This document shows, in pieces, positions 8,160 to 16,284 of a stretch of DNA of 64,000 nt. The stretch lies in contig JANRJI010000127.1 of the NCBI GenBank assembly GCA_033764055.1, positions 1 to 64,000 of the forward strand. The letters run 5' to 3'. The position numbers and the translations under genes were made by a program. The stretch comes from Ga0077555 sp033764055 (GTDB lineage: Bacteria > Pseudomonadota > Alphaproteobacteria > Rhizobiales > Hyphomicrobiaceae). Position 1 is the first letter of the stretch. Every line of letters begins with the position of its first letter. Below the pieces are notes generated by a model, which ran no database searches, had not been told where the DNA came from, and saw nothing but the letters and a program-made list of their open reading frames with translations.

Positions 8160-8290
8160 GTCTGCGGGCGGTGGCGTGAGATGCCAGATAACACACTGAT
8201 CCAAATGATGATTCATTAATGCTTGGCGTCGGCCACATCGGTGAGATCGGCGGTTCCGATGTCGCTCTGCCTGCTCGTTCGGCAAGTTTA

Positions 8291-8307
8291 TGCGCAATTA
8301 GTAGGCA
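8291..8307. promoter_or_regulatory. Candidate NtrC-binding palindrome
   Basis: TGCGCAATTAGTAGGCA on the plus strand has the TGC-N11-GCA framework of NtrC sites with an AT-rich centre. It lies about 130 bp upstream of the -24 element, a usual distance for an RpoN enhancer. The inner positions do not match the fuller TGCACYA consensus well, and only one clear site is seen. Confidence 0.35.
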
Positions 8308-8557
8308 TCGTCGGGACCCGCCCAGAAATAATGCAGCACTTTGCGAGCCTCTGATGCAGGCCGCCTCGGGCCAACGGATCGCCGATAGCTGAGGCTCACC
8401 CCCAACCCTTTCGTCAGGCGCAGGCCGATCGCGCGCTCGTGATGAACGATGTTCTTTTTGTGAGTTCCAAAATACGGACCGATGTGTTTTATATTAACTC
8501 ATGAGCCCGACCTACCGCGTCGGCGAAAACCAACTCGAACCGCTTCTGGAGACGACA

Positions 8558-9262
8558 ATGAAGACGAGCTTTATCGCCGCCGTTGGCGGCCTCCTCGCCG
8601 CCACTGCGCTGACCGGCACCGCTTCGGCTCAGGGCTATGGACATGGCCATGGCTACCACGCCCCGAAAGCCCATGTCTGCTACGAGAAGATCGTCACCCC
8701 GGCTGTCTACGGCACGGTCAAGAAGGCCGTGATCAAGGAGCCGGGCCGCTGGGAGGCGAAGGAGCATGCGGCGGTCTATGCCGAGCGCGAGGTGAAGGTG
8801 CTTGTGAAGCCCGGCCGCTGGGAGGTCGTCACGGAGCCGGCGGTCTACGAGAATCGCGAGCGCAAGGTGCTGGTCGAGCACGAGAAGAAGATCGTGCGTA
8901 CCACGTCGCCGGTCTACGAGACCGAGAAGGTCGCCAAGAAGGTGTCGGATGGCTATGGTCATGCCCACTACGTCACCCACGCGACGCAGAAGCTGGTCGA
9001 GCCGGCCAAGCAGTCCGTGGAGGTGCAGCCTGCGGTCTACAAGTCCGAGGCGGTGAAGGTTCTCGTCAAGCCGGAGACGTACAACAAGGTCTACCATCAG
9101 CCGGTATACGAGACGCGGCTCGAGAAGTACGTCGCGAAGCCTGGCTACGTCGAGAAGGTGTTCCACCCGGCGGTCGTCGAGTACATCGAGGAGAAGGTCG
9201 TCGTGAAGCCCGCCCACGTCTTCACGAAGCCTGTCTGGAAGGCCTACGGCGAGGCCTGCTGA
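8558..9262 (+). CDS. Secreted protein built of 23-residue PAVY repeats
   Basis: A 234-residue protein with a Sec signal peptide (residues 1-24, ending TASAQ), a His/Gly/Tyr-rich stretch (GYGHGHGYH) and then a repetitive mature region. Units begin AVY or PVY at residues 49, 72, 95, 118, 159, 182 and 205, so the period is exactly 23 except for one gap of 41. A typical unit is AVYAEREVKVLVKPGRWEV. Alternating charged and beta-branched residues suggest stacked beta-strands. The single mature Cys41 and the C-terminal Cys could pair. The ATG at 8558 has a GGAG site; an upstream ATG at 8501 would add a non-signal extension. I do not recognise a function; a cell-envelope or extracellular structural role is inferred. 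Confidence 0.8.
   Translation: MKTSFIAAVGGLLAATALTGTASAQGYGHGHGYHAPKAHVCYEKIVTPAVYGTVKKAVIKEPGRWEAKEHAAVYAEREVKVLVKPGRWEVVTEPAVYENRERKVLVEHEKKIVRTTSPVYETEKVAKKVSDGYGHAHYVTHATQKLVEPAKQSVEVQPAVYKSEAVKVLVKPETYNKVYHQPVYETRLEKYVAKPGYVEKVFHPAVVEYIEEKVVVKPAHVFTKPVWKAYGEAC
8702..9238 (+). repeat. In-gene tandem repeat encoding 23-residue units
   Basis: Seven copies of a 69-nt unit can be aligned at protein level, each opening with a codon run of the form GCGGTCTAC (AVY) or CCGGTCTAC (PVY). A shortened final copy ends PVW. The DNA has diverged between copies, so this is an old protein repeat rather than a recent slippage array. Confidence 0.75.
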
Positions 9263-9293
9263 TACGGTTTGCCGCGACTGTCACGCCACTTCC

Positions 9294-9320
9294 GCGAGGC
9301 GTCCGCAACGGGCGCCTCGC
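9294..9320 (+). terminator. Possible hairpin terminator after the repeat-protein gene
   Basis: GCGAGGCG (9294-9301) pairs with CGCCTCGC (9313-9320) around an 11-nt loop, 32 nt after the stop codon. It is followed by TTGCGTGTGT, which is not a proper T-run, so termination would be weak. It may still define the transcript 3' end. Confidence 0.35.
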
Positions 9321-9448
9321 TTGCGTGTGTGAGGCTGCCGGCGCCGACACTTAACGAACCTGCCCAACTATTGCCGACGATGTTCTCGACCTCGCCGCCC
9401 GCTTGTGCTTCACGGTGAAGGCAGACGATCGAGCACATTGGAGGGCAC

Positions 9449-10492
9449 ATGCAAGCAGCTGAACGGCGCATCAGCCGATGGCGACGCGACGCCGGCTCGC
9501 TGCTCGTCCTCGCCGGGCTTGCCGCCGTGTTCCTGGCCTGGTCTCTACGTGCCCCCATTTTCCACTGGCTGGATGCGACCCTCGGTAACCGTCCCCTGAA
9601 TGGCGTCCGGTCCTGGCATTACCACCTGACCGGCCTCGACCACGGCATCATCAACAGGTCCGACGCCGACCTGATCGTCACGGAATATTCGTCGAATGTC
9701 GGCGAGTTCCGGGCCTGGACGCCCGAGGAGGTCGCCCGCATGAAGGTGCGGCCCGATGGACGCAAGCGGGTGGTGCTGGCCTACTTCTCGATCGGGGAGG
9801 CGGAAAGCTACCGATTCTACTGGCGCCCGGAATGGAAGGACGCCGACGTCCCCCCCTGGTATGTCGCAGAGAACTGCGCATGGCCGCGGAACTACATGGT
9901 CCGCTTCTGGCACGACGGCTGGAAGGACATCATCTACCGTGGAAACGACTCGTTCCTGAAGCGCATCGTCGCGTCCGGCTTCGACGGCGTCTACCTGGAT
10001 CGCATCGACGTCTTTTGGGAGCTCGTGAAGGAGCGCCCCAGCGCCCGCGAGGACATGATCCGCTTCGTCACCGAGATCGCCGAGACCGGACGCCGGCTGA
10101 AACCGGGTTTCCTGATCGTCGCGCAGAATGCCGAGGATCTCCTCGTCGAGCGGCTATACCGCGACATCATCGACGGCCTCGGCAAGGAGGATCTCCTTTT
10201 TGGGCACAACGGCACCAACACGCGCAACAATCCGCAAGAGGTCGCCGAGGCCCTTGGACAGATCCGCATCCTTCAGCAGGACTGGAAGCCGGTTGTCGCC
10301 GTCGAGTACGTGACGCAGCCGGAGCTGATCGCGGAAGCACAAGCTGAGCTCCGCAGGCACGGCCTCGTGCCGACATCGGCCCACCGCGCGCTCGATGGCC
10401 TTCCGCCGCACCTCGAGCGGCCTGCATCGACCATCAAGTTCGGCACGCCCGAGTGGATCGCCACCGAGTGCAAAGGCAAGCGCCACTGGTGA
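9449..10492 (+). CDS. GH114/TM1410-like protein, membrane-anchored
   Basis: A 347-residue protein with one N-terminal membrane segment (about residues 16-36) and an extracytoplasmic barrel-like domain. Its sequence resembles the TM1410/GH114 (endo-alpha-1,4-polygalactosaminidase-like) group: SWHYHLTGLD near 52-61, VLAYFSIGEAESYRFYW, then GFDGVYLDRID, which in this fold carries a catalytic acidic residue, and later QNAEDLL. The ATG has a GGAGG site. The neighbouring gene encodes a clear paralogue with a cleavable signal. Action on an amino-sugar polymer outside the cytoplasm is inferred from the family and not shown by the sequence. Confidence 0.7.
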   Translation: MQAAERRISRWRRDAGSLLVLAGLAAVFLAWSLRAPIFHWLDATLGNRPLNGVRSWHYHLTGLDHGIINRSDADLIVTEYSSNVGEFRAWTPEEVARMKVRPDGRKRVVLAYFSIGEAESYRFYWRPEWKDADVPPWYVAENCAWPRNYMVRFWHDGWKDIIYRGNDSFLKRIVASGFDGVYLDRIDVFWELVKERPSAREDMIRFVTEIAETGRRLKPGFLIVAQNAEDLLVERLYRDIIDGLGKEDLLFGHNGTNTRNNPQEVAEALGQIRILQQDWKPVVAVEYVTQPELIAEAQAELRRHGLVPTSAHRALDGLPPHLERPASTIKFGTPEWIATECKGKRHW

Positions 10493-10592
10493 GCCATGCG
10501 GTCTACGCGACAGGAAGAACGGTCGGACTGCCCCCCAACCATGATAGTGTGTGCACGCCTGACGGGAACGGCCAGTTGAAGCAGGAGCTTGC

Positions 10593-11630
10593 ATGTCGAG
10601 TGTCACAAGAGTTGTCGCCAGCGCCATCCTTTTGGCGGTCGTGAGCCTGCCGGCGACGGCGCAAACCGACGGCAAGCGCTCCAACCCACTCCAGGGTGCC
10701 AAGTCCTGGGCCTACCAGCTGAACAACCTGGGTCCGTCCCAGCAGAAGCGGATCACCGAGTCGCCCTACGATCTCGTCGTCGTCGACTATGCGCGCTCCG
10801 AGGCGGGCGATCTCGTCGAGGAGCCGCTCTCGCGCGAAGAGGTCGCTCGCATGAAGGTCAAGCCGGACGGCAGCAAGCGTCTCATCATCGCCTACCTGTC
10901 GATCGGCGAGGCCGAGGACAACCGCTACTATTGGAAGGCTGAGTGGAGCCGCAAGCGGCCGGCCTGGATGGGTGCCGAGAGCAAGGAGTGGAAAGGCAAC
11001 TATCTCGTCAAGTACTGGGAGCCAGTCTGGCAGCAGAACATCTTCGGCAGTCCGCTGTCCTACGTCGACCGTATCGTCGAAGCCGGGTTCGATGGGTTCT
11101 ACATCGATCGCGCCGACGCCTACTACCGCTTCGGCGACACCAAGCAGGCGCGCGATCAGATGGCCGACTTCCTCGTCAAGCTGAGCGGCTATATCCGATC
11201 GAAGAAGCCCGAGGCGGGCATCATGATGCAGAACGCCGAGGAGTTGCTGGACCGGCCGGCTGTCGTCGCGGCCATCGACGCGATCGCCAAGGAGGATCTC
11301 ATCTATGGCATCACGCACCGCGAGGAGCTGAACAAGAAGGACGACATCGACTATTCGACGAAGCTGTTGAAGGACGCGCAAGCCGCGGGCAAGGCCATCT
11401 TCGTCGTGGAGTATCTGAAGAACCCCAGGAATATCGCCGACGCGCGAAAGCGAATGTCCGAGCTCGGCTTCGTGCTCTACCACGGCCCCCGCGGGCTCTT
11501 CGAGATCGCGGCCAGCCCCGGAGCCGCCGGCATTACGCCCGGTCCGGCTCTCGATGGGGTGCGCGACACCAAGCCGGCCCGCAAGGCCGCCACCCCCGCC
11601 CGTTCTGGAAAAGTCCAGGCCAAGCAATAG
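10593..11630 (+). CDS. GH114/TM1410-like secreted protein, paralogue of the gene upstream
   Basis: A 345-residue protein with a cleavable signal peptide (about residues 1-24, ending LPATAQ). It aligns along its length with the preceding gene: SWAYQLNNL, EEVARMKVKPDGSKRLIIAY, LSIGEAEDNRYYWKAEW, GFDGFYIDRAD and MMQNAEELL. The tail ends in a basic segment (KPARKAATPARSGKVQAKQ). The ATG at 10593 has a GGAG site 6 nt upstream. The pair looks like a duplication in which one copy stayed anchored and the other is exported. A glycoside-hydrolase role is family-based inference. Confidence 0.7.
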   Translation: MSSVTRVVASAILLAVVSLPATAQTDGKRSNPLQGAKSWAYQLNNLGPSQQKRITESPYDLVVVDYARSEAGDLVEEPLSREEVARMKVKPDGSKRLIIAYLSIGEAEDNRYYWKAEWSRKRPAWMGAESKEWKGNYLVKYWEPVWQQNIFGSPLSYVDRIVEAGFDGFYIDRADAYYRFGDTKQARDQMADFLVKLSGYIRSKKPEAGIMMQNAEELLDRPAVVAAIDAIAKEDLIYGITHREELNKKDDIDYSTKLLKDAQAAGKAIFVVEYLKNPRNIADARKRMSELGFVLYHGPRGLFEIAASPGAAGITPGPALDGVRDTKPARKAATPARSGKVQAKQ

Positions 11631-11670
11631 CAGGGGCGCCACCGCAAATGGACGGACAGCGCCTATTGCG

Positions 11671-12526
11671 CTACCCGCCCGCCACCTCCTTGAAACGCCG
11701 CAGCGTCTCGATCTGGTCCTCGACGCGCGGCGTCCGGAACATGGGATAGAGCATCACCATGTCGGCGCCGAGCCGGCGCCAGCCATCTGCCGCCGCAGCC
11801 CATCGCTGCGGATCAGCCTCCGGCATGCGCAGCCATGCCTCGATGCCGAAGCTTGCCGGGTCGCGCCCGCTGGCCCCGAGCTCGTCCCTGAGGACCGCGA
11901 GCTTCTGCTCGGCTTTTTCGTCAGGGGCCATGATCGGCATCCAGCCGTCGGCCAAGCGAGCTGCCCGTCGAACGACCGCATCGGACGCCCCACCAAGCCA
12001 GATCGGGATCGGCCGCTGCACGGGCGGCGGCACGATATTCACCTCTTTGAGCGAATGGAACCTGCCCTCGAAGGTGACGAGATCGTCGGACCATAGCCGG
12101 CGCAGCACCTCGATCTGCTCGGCCTGCCGCGCGCCCCGCGTCCTCCAGTCGGATCCGAGCGCCTCGTATTCGACGTGGTTCCAACCGACGCCCATGCCCA
12201 GCCTGAGGCGACCGCCGCTCAGCAGGTCGACCTCCGCGGCCTGCTTGGCGATCACGCCCGTCTGCCGTTGCGGTGCGATGAGAACGCCGCTCGACAGCCG
12301 GATGCGTCGGGTCGCTGCAGCCAGGAAACCCAGCATCACGAACGTTTCGTGAAACGGATCGGTCTCGTTGTAGAGCGGCGTCCAGCCGTCGCGAGCCGTG
12401 GCGCCGAACACATGATCCGGCACCTCGATATACTCGTATCCGAGGTCCTCGGCAGCCTGCCCAGTCCCGAATCTTCGCTGGATCGCTGCCGATATCGCGC
12501 GTCGGAAAATGCGCATTGAGCTTCAT
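11671..12526 (-). pseudogene. LLM-class flavin/F420 oxidoreductase with a frameshift near its start
   Basis: The family begins MKLNAHFPTRDIGSDPAKIRDWAQAAEDLGYEY-type (here split: 23 residues match in one frame from the ATG at 12524-12526, and the rest in another). The intact frame resumes with QAAEDLGYEYIEVPDH and continues to 11671 with the expected luciferase-like segments, such as LRLGMGVGWNHVEY and PIPIWLGGASDAV. The break lies in GACTGGGCAGGCTGCC (plus 12451-12466). Restoring two bases (GGGCGCAG) would give W-A-Q and one frame. It is therefore either a recent 2-nt deletion or a sequence error. The start at 12516 in the downstream frame is an artefact without family similarity. Confidence 0.75.
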
Positions 12527-12573
12527 GGCATGCTCCCGGGCATGAGCTGGAGTGCAATCCTCGCCTTGAGCCC

Positions 12574-13476
12574 TCAGCTCTTCGGCAGCAGCGCGAAGTC
12601 CTTGCCCGCAGTCGAGACACTCTCGGGCCAGCGCCCGGTCTCCACGGCATGGATGAAGTCGCCGACCACGGCATTGAAGCCCGCTGGCTCCTCGAGGTTG
12701 ATGCCGTGGCCAGTCTTCGGGAATACCATCAGGCCGGCCCGCGGAATGATGCGCTTCATGAACACCGACACGTCGAGGGTCGCATCGTCCTCGTCGCCGC
12801 AGATGATCAGCACTGGATCGGCGATGGCCCGCAGCTCCGCCTCCCGCTCGAAGAACGGCGCCCGCCGCGCCTGCACGCCGCGCATGGTGAGCGCTCTCCC
12901 TTTGGCCGCGCCCTCGATGAACTGCCGCTTGAACTCGGCATAGCCCCTCGGGTCTTTCGCCAGGAGCTGCCGGCGCGCCGGGCCGGCCAGATAGACGTCA
13001 CCGAGCGCGGCGATTCCATCCCGCTCGATGCGTGCCGCCATCTCCTCGGCCTCGCGGCGGAAGCGGGCGAGCGTCGCTGGGTCGCGGGTCGAGCCGGTTC
13101 CGGCGCCCGCGGCGGCGATGGACAGCCCGCGTCCCGGATGACGGATCGCGAACTCGACCGCGGCAGTCGCCCCCATCGACAGGCCGACCACATGCGCCTT
13201 TTCGAGGCCGAGGCCCTTGATCACGTCGGCGATGTCGTCGGCGGCGCGGGCCTGGCTGTAGCTCTCGTGGCTCGGCGGTACATCGGACGGCGGCCAGCCG
13301 CGGGCTTGATAGGTGATGCAACGATACCGCCGCGAGAACCAGCGGACTTGCGTCTCCCACGAAAGGTGGTGCCCGGCGAACTCGTGCACGAAGACGATCG
13401 GGTCGCCTTCGCCCGTGCTCTCCGTGTAGAGCTTGACGCCGTCACTTGTCGTCACGAAGGCCCGCGCCGTCGACAT
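12574..13476 (-). CDS. Alpha/beta-hydrolase fold protein
   Basis: A 300-residue soluble enzyme. The oxyanion region reads VFVHEFAGHHLSW (about residues 28-40), the nucleophile elbow is GLSMG with Ser100, an acidic residue lies in CGDEDDATLD, and the catalytic His in KTGHGINLEEP near the C-terminus. A GAGGA site lies 7-8 nt before the ATG at 13474-13476, but only 1-2 nt before an ATG two codons earlier, so I chose the later one. It sits 32 nt after a methyltransferase gene and 47 nt before the LLM oxidoreductase. The substrate is unknown; the family includes ring-cleavage-product hydrolases and esterases. Confidence 0.85.
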   Translation of the reverse strand: MSTARAFVTTSDGVKLYTESTGEGDPIVFVHEFAGHHLSWETQVRWFSRRYRCITYQARGWPPSDVPPSHESYSQARAADDIADVIKGLGLEKAHVVGLSMGATAAVEFAIRHPGRGLSIAAAGAGTGSTRDPATLARFRREAEEMAARIERDGIAALGDVYLAGPARRQLLAKDPRGYAEFKRQFIEGAAKGRALTMRGVQARRAPFFEREAELRAIADPVLIICGDEDDATLDVSVFMKRIIPRAGLMVFPKTGHGINLEEPAGFNAVVGDFIHAVETGRWPESVSTAGKDFALLPKS

Positions 13477-13508
13477 CGCCATTTCCTCGTGCTGGCACCG
13501 CTGCCGCC

Positions 13509-14549
13509 TCACTCGTGCGGCTTGGTACGAACGATCACCTTGGCGAGGAAGGATGTCCAGACCGAATGCGGCGCGAGGCCTGCGGCCCCGAGCAGCCTAT
13601 CGAGATCATCGACGGCGTAGTCGGCGAAATAGGGCTCGTGGAAGCGTACTGGAAATCCTTCCAGTAGGCCGTCCCACGCCGGGCAGTCGCCCATTTGCAG
13701 GCTGTCGACGAGCACCATCAGGCCGCCGGGCTTCAGGACGCGAGCCATCTCGGTGGCGATCCGGCGGCGCGCCTCGTGCGGCAGCTCGTGAAACAGGAAG
13801 ATGGTCGTGACGATGTCCTGGCTCGCATCGGGAAGCGGGATGTCCTCGGCATTCGCCCGGATAAGATTCGCCGGCCGGAGCCCGCGCATGTGGCAGGCCG
13901 CCTCGGCGAGATAGGGCTCCGACAGGTCGATGCCGGTCAGTCGCAAGGCCGGCCAAACGAGGCGCACGTCGCGCAGGAAACGCCCGGTGCCACAGGCGAT
14001 GTCGGCGAGCGCGACGCGTCGCTGATCCCTGCCGCGCAGCACCCCGGCGATGGGCCGCAAGGCCTCGCGCCTCATCGGTGCCGCGCCACCGAGAAACAGC
14101 GTCTCGACCTGCATGTCGTAGAGCCGGGCCGACTGCTCGGTCAGATAGCCCCCGGTCTGGTAGTGAAAGTCCTGGGCGTAGTACTCCGGGACGTCGTCGG
14201 CATGGGCCACCGAGCGCGCCGTGGCCGCATCCTCCGAGGCCCTTCTCTCGAGGGCCGCAGGCAGGTCCGCCAGCATCGTTCGTGCCCGGTCCAGGTGCTC
14301 GAGTGGCCCTAGGCCGTCGGGGAGTGGCGGGAAGATGCCGTCACGCACGGCTTGAGCGTCACGCAGGAACAGCGCACCGAGCTCCGCCAGGATGTCGCGC
14401 TCGGACGGTACGGGACGCTGCGCCTTGTAGCGCGGCCGGAGCCCCAACCGGTCGGACTGCCAGCCGACCAGCCGGTTGAGCCCCAGATACCACCCGAAAC
14501 GGAGCGCCTGCACGCCGGCTTGAACGCCCATGCCGATCGGATCCGCCAC
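13509..14549 (-). CDS. SAM-dependent methyltransferase
   Basis: A 346-residue protein with an N-terminal helical extension of about 140 residues and a class I methyltransferase domain. Motif I is ADIACGTGRFLRDV (about residues 190-203), followed by the acidic GIDLSEPYL, the ANAEDIPLPDASQDIV motif and EMARVLKPGGLMVLVDS. It is similar to the UbiE/Methyltransf_11 group. The start is a GTG (14547-14549) with GGGAG 7 nt upstream. The substrate is unknown. It is probably co-transcribed with the hydrolase and LLM oxidoreductase that follow. Confidence 0.8.
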   Translation of the reverse strand: MADPIGMGVQAGVQALRFGWYLGLNRLVGWQSDRLGLRPRYKAQRPVPSERDILAELGALFLRDAQAVRDGIFPPLPDGLGPLEHLDRARTMLADLPAALERRASEDAATARSVAHADDVPEYYAQDFHYQTGGYLTEQSARLYDMQVETLFLGGAAPMRREALRPIAGVLRGRDQRRVALADIACGTGRFLRDVRLVWPALRLTGIDLSEPYLAEAACHMRGLRPANLIRANAEDIPLPDASQDIVTTIFLFHELPHEARRRIATEMARVLKPGGLMVLVDSLQMGDCPAWDGLLEGFPVRFHEPYFADYAVDDLDRLLGAAGLAPHSVWTSFLAKVIVRTKPHE

Positions 14550-14716
14550 GTCGCAACTCCCGGACTGCTGCTGGCCAGTTCAGCCGGATGTTGTCGTCAG
14601 CCCACCGCTTCGCAATCGTGGAGGATCGTCGCAGCCGGCACTGGCCCCGCCAGATCGGTCGGCCGGGAGGGAGGTCGGAGCCCCGGGCACTCCGACCGTG
14701 GATGTCGGGTGACAAG

Positions 14717-16054
14717 CTAGCCGCCCGCGCCAGCAGCTCTCACTTCCAGCTCCGCCGTCAGGTGCTTGCCTTTCGTCTCCGGGCCCAGCAGAACCGCCAG
14801 AATGACGATCGCCAGTGAGCCGATCGTTCCGATCATCATCGGCAGGGCAAAGCCCATCTGCTTGTCCACCGCGAAGTAGGTCAGCACCGGCGCCACCAAG
14901 CCGCCCCATATGGCCCCCTGATGGTAGACGAAGCCCGCTGCCGTCGCCCGAACTTCCGTCGGAAATCGTTCGGACAGATAGCTTGGGTTCTGCCCGTAGA
15001 TCGAGCCGCCGAAAATCCCCTGCACGATAAACCCGAAAATGATCCAGACAGGGTCGTGATTCCAGAGATACAGGGGGGTGATGAACATGGCGATGAAGGC
15101 GGGAATGATGATTGCCCAGCGTCGTCCCATGGTATCTGCCACGATACCCCACAGACCGCTTCCCACGAACACCACGATGTTGGCCCAGAAAATCGGCGTT
15201 GCCACCATCGCAGGGGTCCAGTTGAGCTCCTTCTGGAGGTAGGTCGAGAACAGCGCCCAGATCGAATAGTAGACGCAGAACGCCGCCGCCATCCAAACGC
15301 AGGCCGTAATGGTATTGAAGATGAGTGGCCCTTTGAAGATCTCGACGAGTGGCGCCTTGATCTCCGTGTTGTTCTGGGCTTGCAGTCGCTTGTTCTCGGC
15401 CCAGACTTCCGGTTCTTTCACGTAGAAGCGGATCCAGATGACGACCAGCGCCGGCAGGATGCCGATCCACAGCATTTCACGCCAACCGACCGTCGGGCCC
15501 GCGTACGGCATCACGCCATGCAACGGGTTGGGCAGGCCATAAAGGAAGCCGTAGCACAAGGCCGACAGGGCGAACCCCAGTCCCCACGATCCTTGCAGGA
15601 TGCCGCTCATGAAGCCGCGGGATCGCGCCGGCCATGTCTCCATGGCGAGCGCTGCGCCAGCCGGCCATTCGGCACCCATGCCGATTCCGAGCAATGCCCG
15701 GAAGAAGAACAGGAAGGCGAACGTCGGCGAGAACCCCGCGATGAAGTTGCAGAGGGAGTACCACAGGATCGAGATCATCAGCGGGGCCTTGCGCCCCATC
15801 CGATCGGCCATCCATCCCGCGGCCGTGGCGCCCAGCAGCCGGAGCCAGAGCGTCACGGCGAATACCGCCGTCACGGCTGTCAGCGGCACCCCAAACTCCT
15901 GCGAGATCGGGAGCATGATGAGCAGGAAGATCGTGAAGTCGAAGGCGTCCAGCGTCCAGCCGAGCCACGCTGCGATATAGGCATTCCATTGATCCCGCGT
16001 AGGTTCTTTCCACCACGGAATAGTCGGCTTGCCCGCGTCGATTGCGGTCGCCAT
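14717..16054 (-). CDS. MFS transporter (metabolite:H+ symporter type)
   Basis: A 445-residue, 12-helix inner-membrane carrier. TM1 reads GWTLDAFDFTIFLLI, with the DxFDF motif of the sialate/aromatic-acid symporter subfamilies. The loop 2-3 motif is GWMADRMGRKAPL, and RALLGIGMGAEWPAGAALAME follows, with the second-half copy WGIVADTMGRRWAI. The ATG at 16052-16054 has GGGAGG 7 nt upstream; a TTG five codons earlier overlaps that site and is less likely. It lies downstream of two monooxygenase genes and may import their substrate, which would be a carboxylate or aromatic acid by family habit. Confidence 0.85.
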   Translation of the reverse strand: MATAIDAGKPTIPWWKEPTRDQWNAYIAAWLGWTLDAFDFTIFLLIMLPISQEFGVPLTAVTAVFAVTLWLRLLGATAAGWMADRMGRKAPLMISILWYSLCNFIAGFSPTFAFLFFFRALLGIGMGAEWPAGAALAMETWPARSRGFMSGILQGSWGLGFALSALCYGFLYGLPNPLHGVMPYAGPTVGWREMLWIGILPALVVIWIRFYVKEPEVWAENKRLQAQNNTEIKAPLVEIFKGPLIFNTITACVWMAAAFCVYYSIWALFSTYLQKELNWTPAMVATPIFWANIVVFVGSGLWGIVADTMGRRWAIIIPAFIAMFITPLYLWNHDPVWIIFGFIVQGIFGGSIYGQNPSYLSERFPTEVRATAAGFVYHQGAIWGGLVAPVLTYFAVDKQMGFALPMMIGTIGSLAIVILAVLLGPETKGKHLTAELEVRAAGAGG

Positions 16055-16284
16055 GAGGCATCCTCCCAAATATCGTTTGGTTGCGTGCCGTCATGTCGGG
16101 CTGACGGCTTTATCAAGGTGCGCGGATTCATGAATGCTTATGTCGCACAAGAAGCATAATAGGACCCGAAAATCGATCCCGTCAAACGCCAATCACAGTG
16201 TCGTCGGATTGGTTTGCCGGTGATGGCCGACGAGTGGACGAAAGCATGGCGGTGCGAGCTCCGGCCAAGGATTTCGAGAGCGCC

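Larger units (their letters stand above)
8104..8557. other. Divergent intergenic region of the urt operon and the repeat-protein gene
   Basis: About 450 nt separate urtA (leftward) from the repeat-protein gene (rightward). The urtA side holds a sigma-54-type promoter and a candidate NtrC palindrome, listed separately. The rightward side becomes AT-rich just before the gene, with TATATT at 8490-8495, a possible -10 box. The best nearby -35 (TTCCAA, 8465-8470) is weak, with a 19-nt spacer. I see no convincing gene in the region. Confidence 0.6.
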
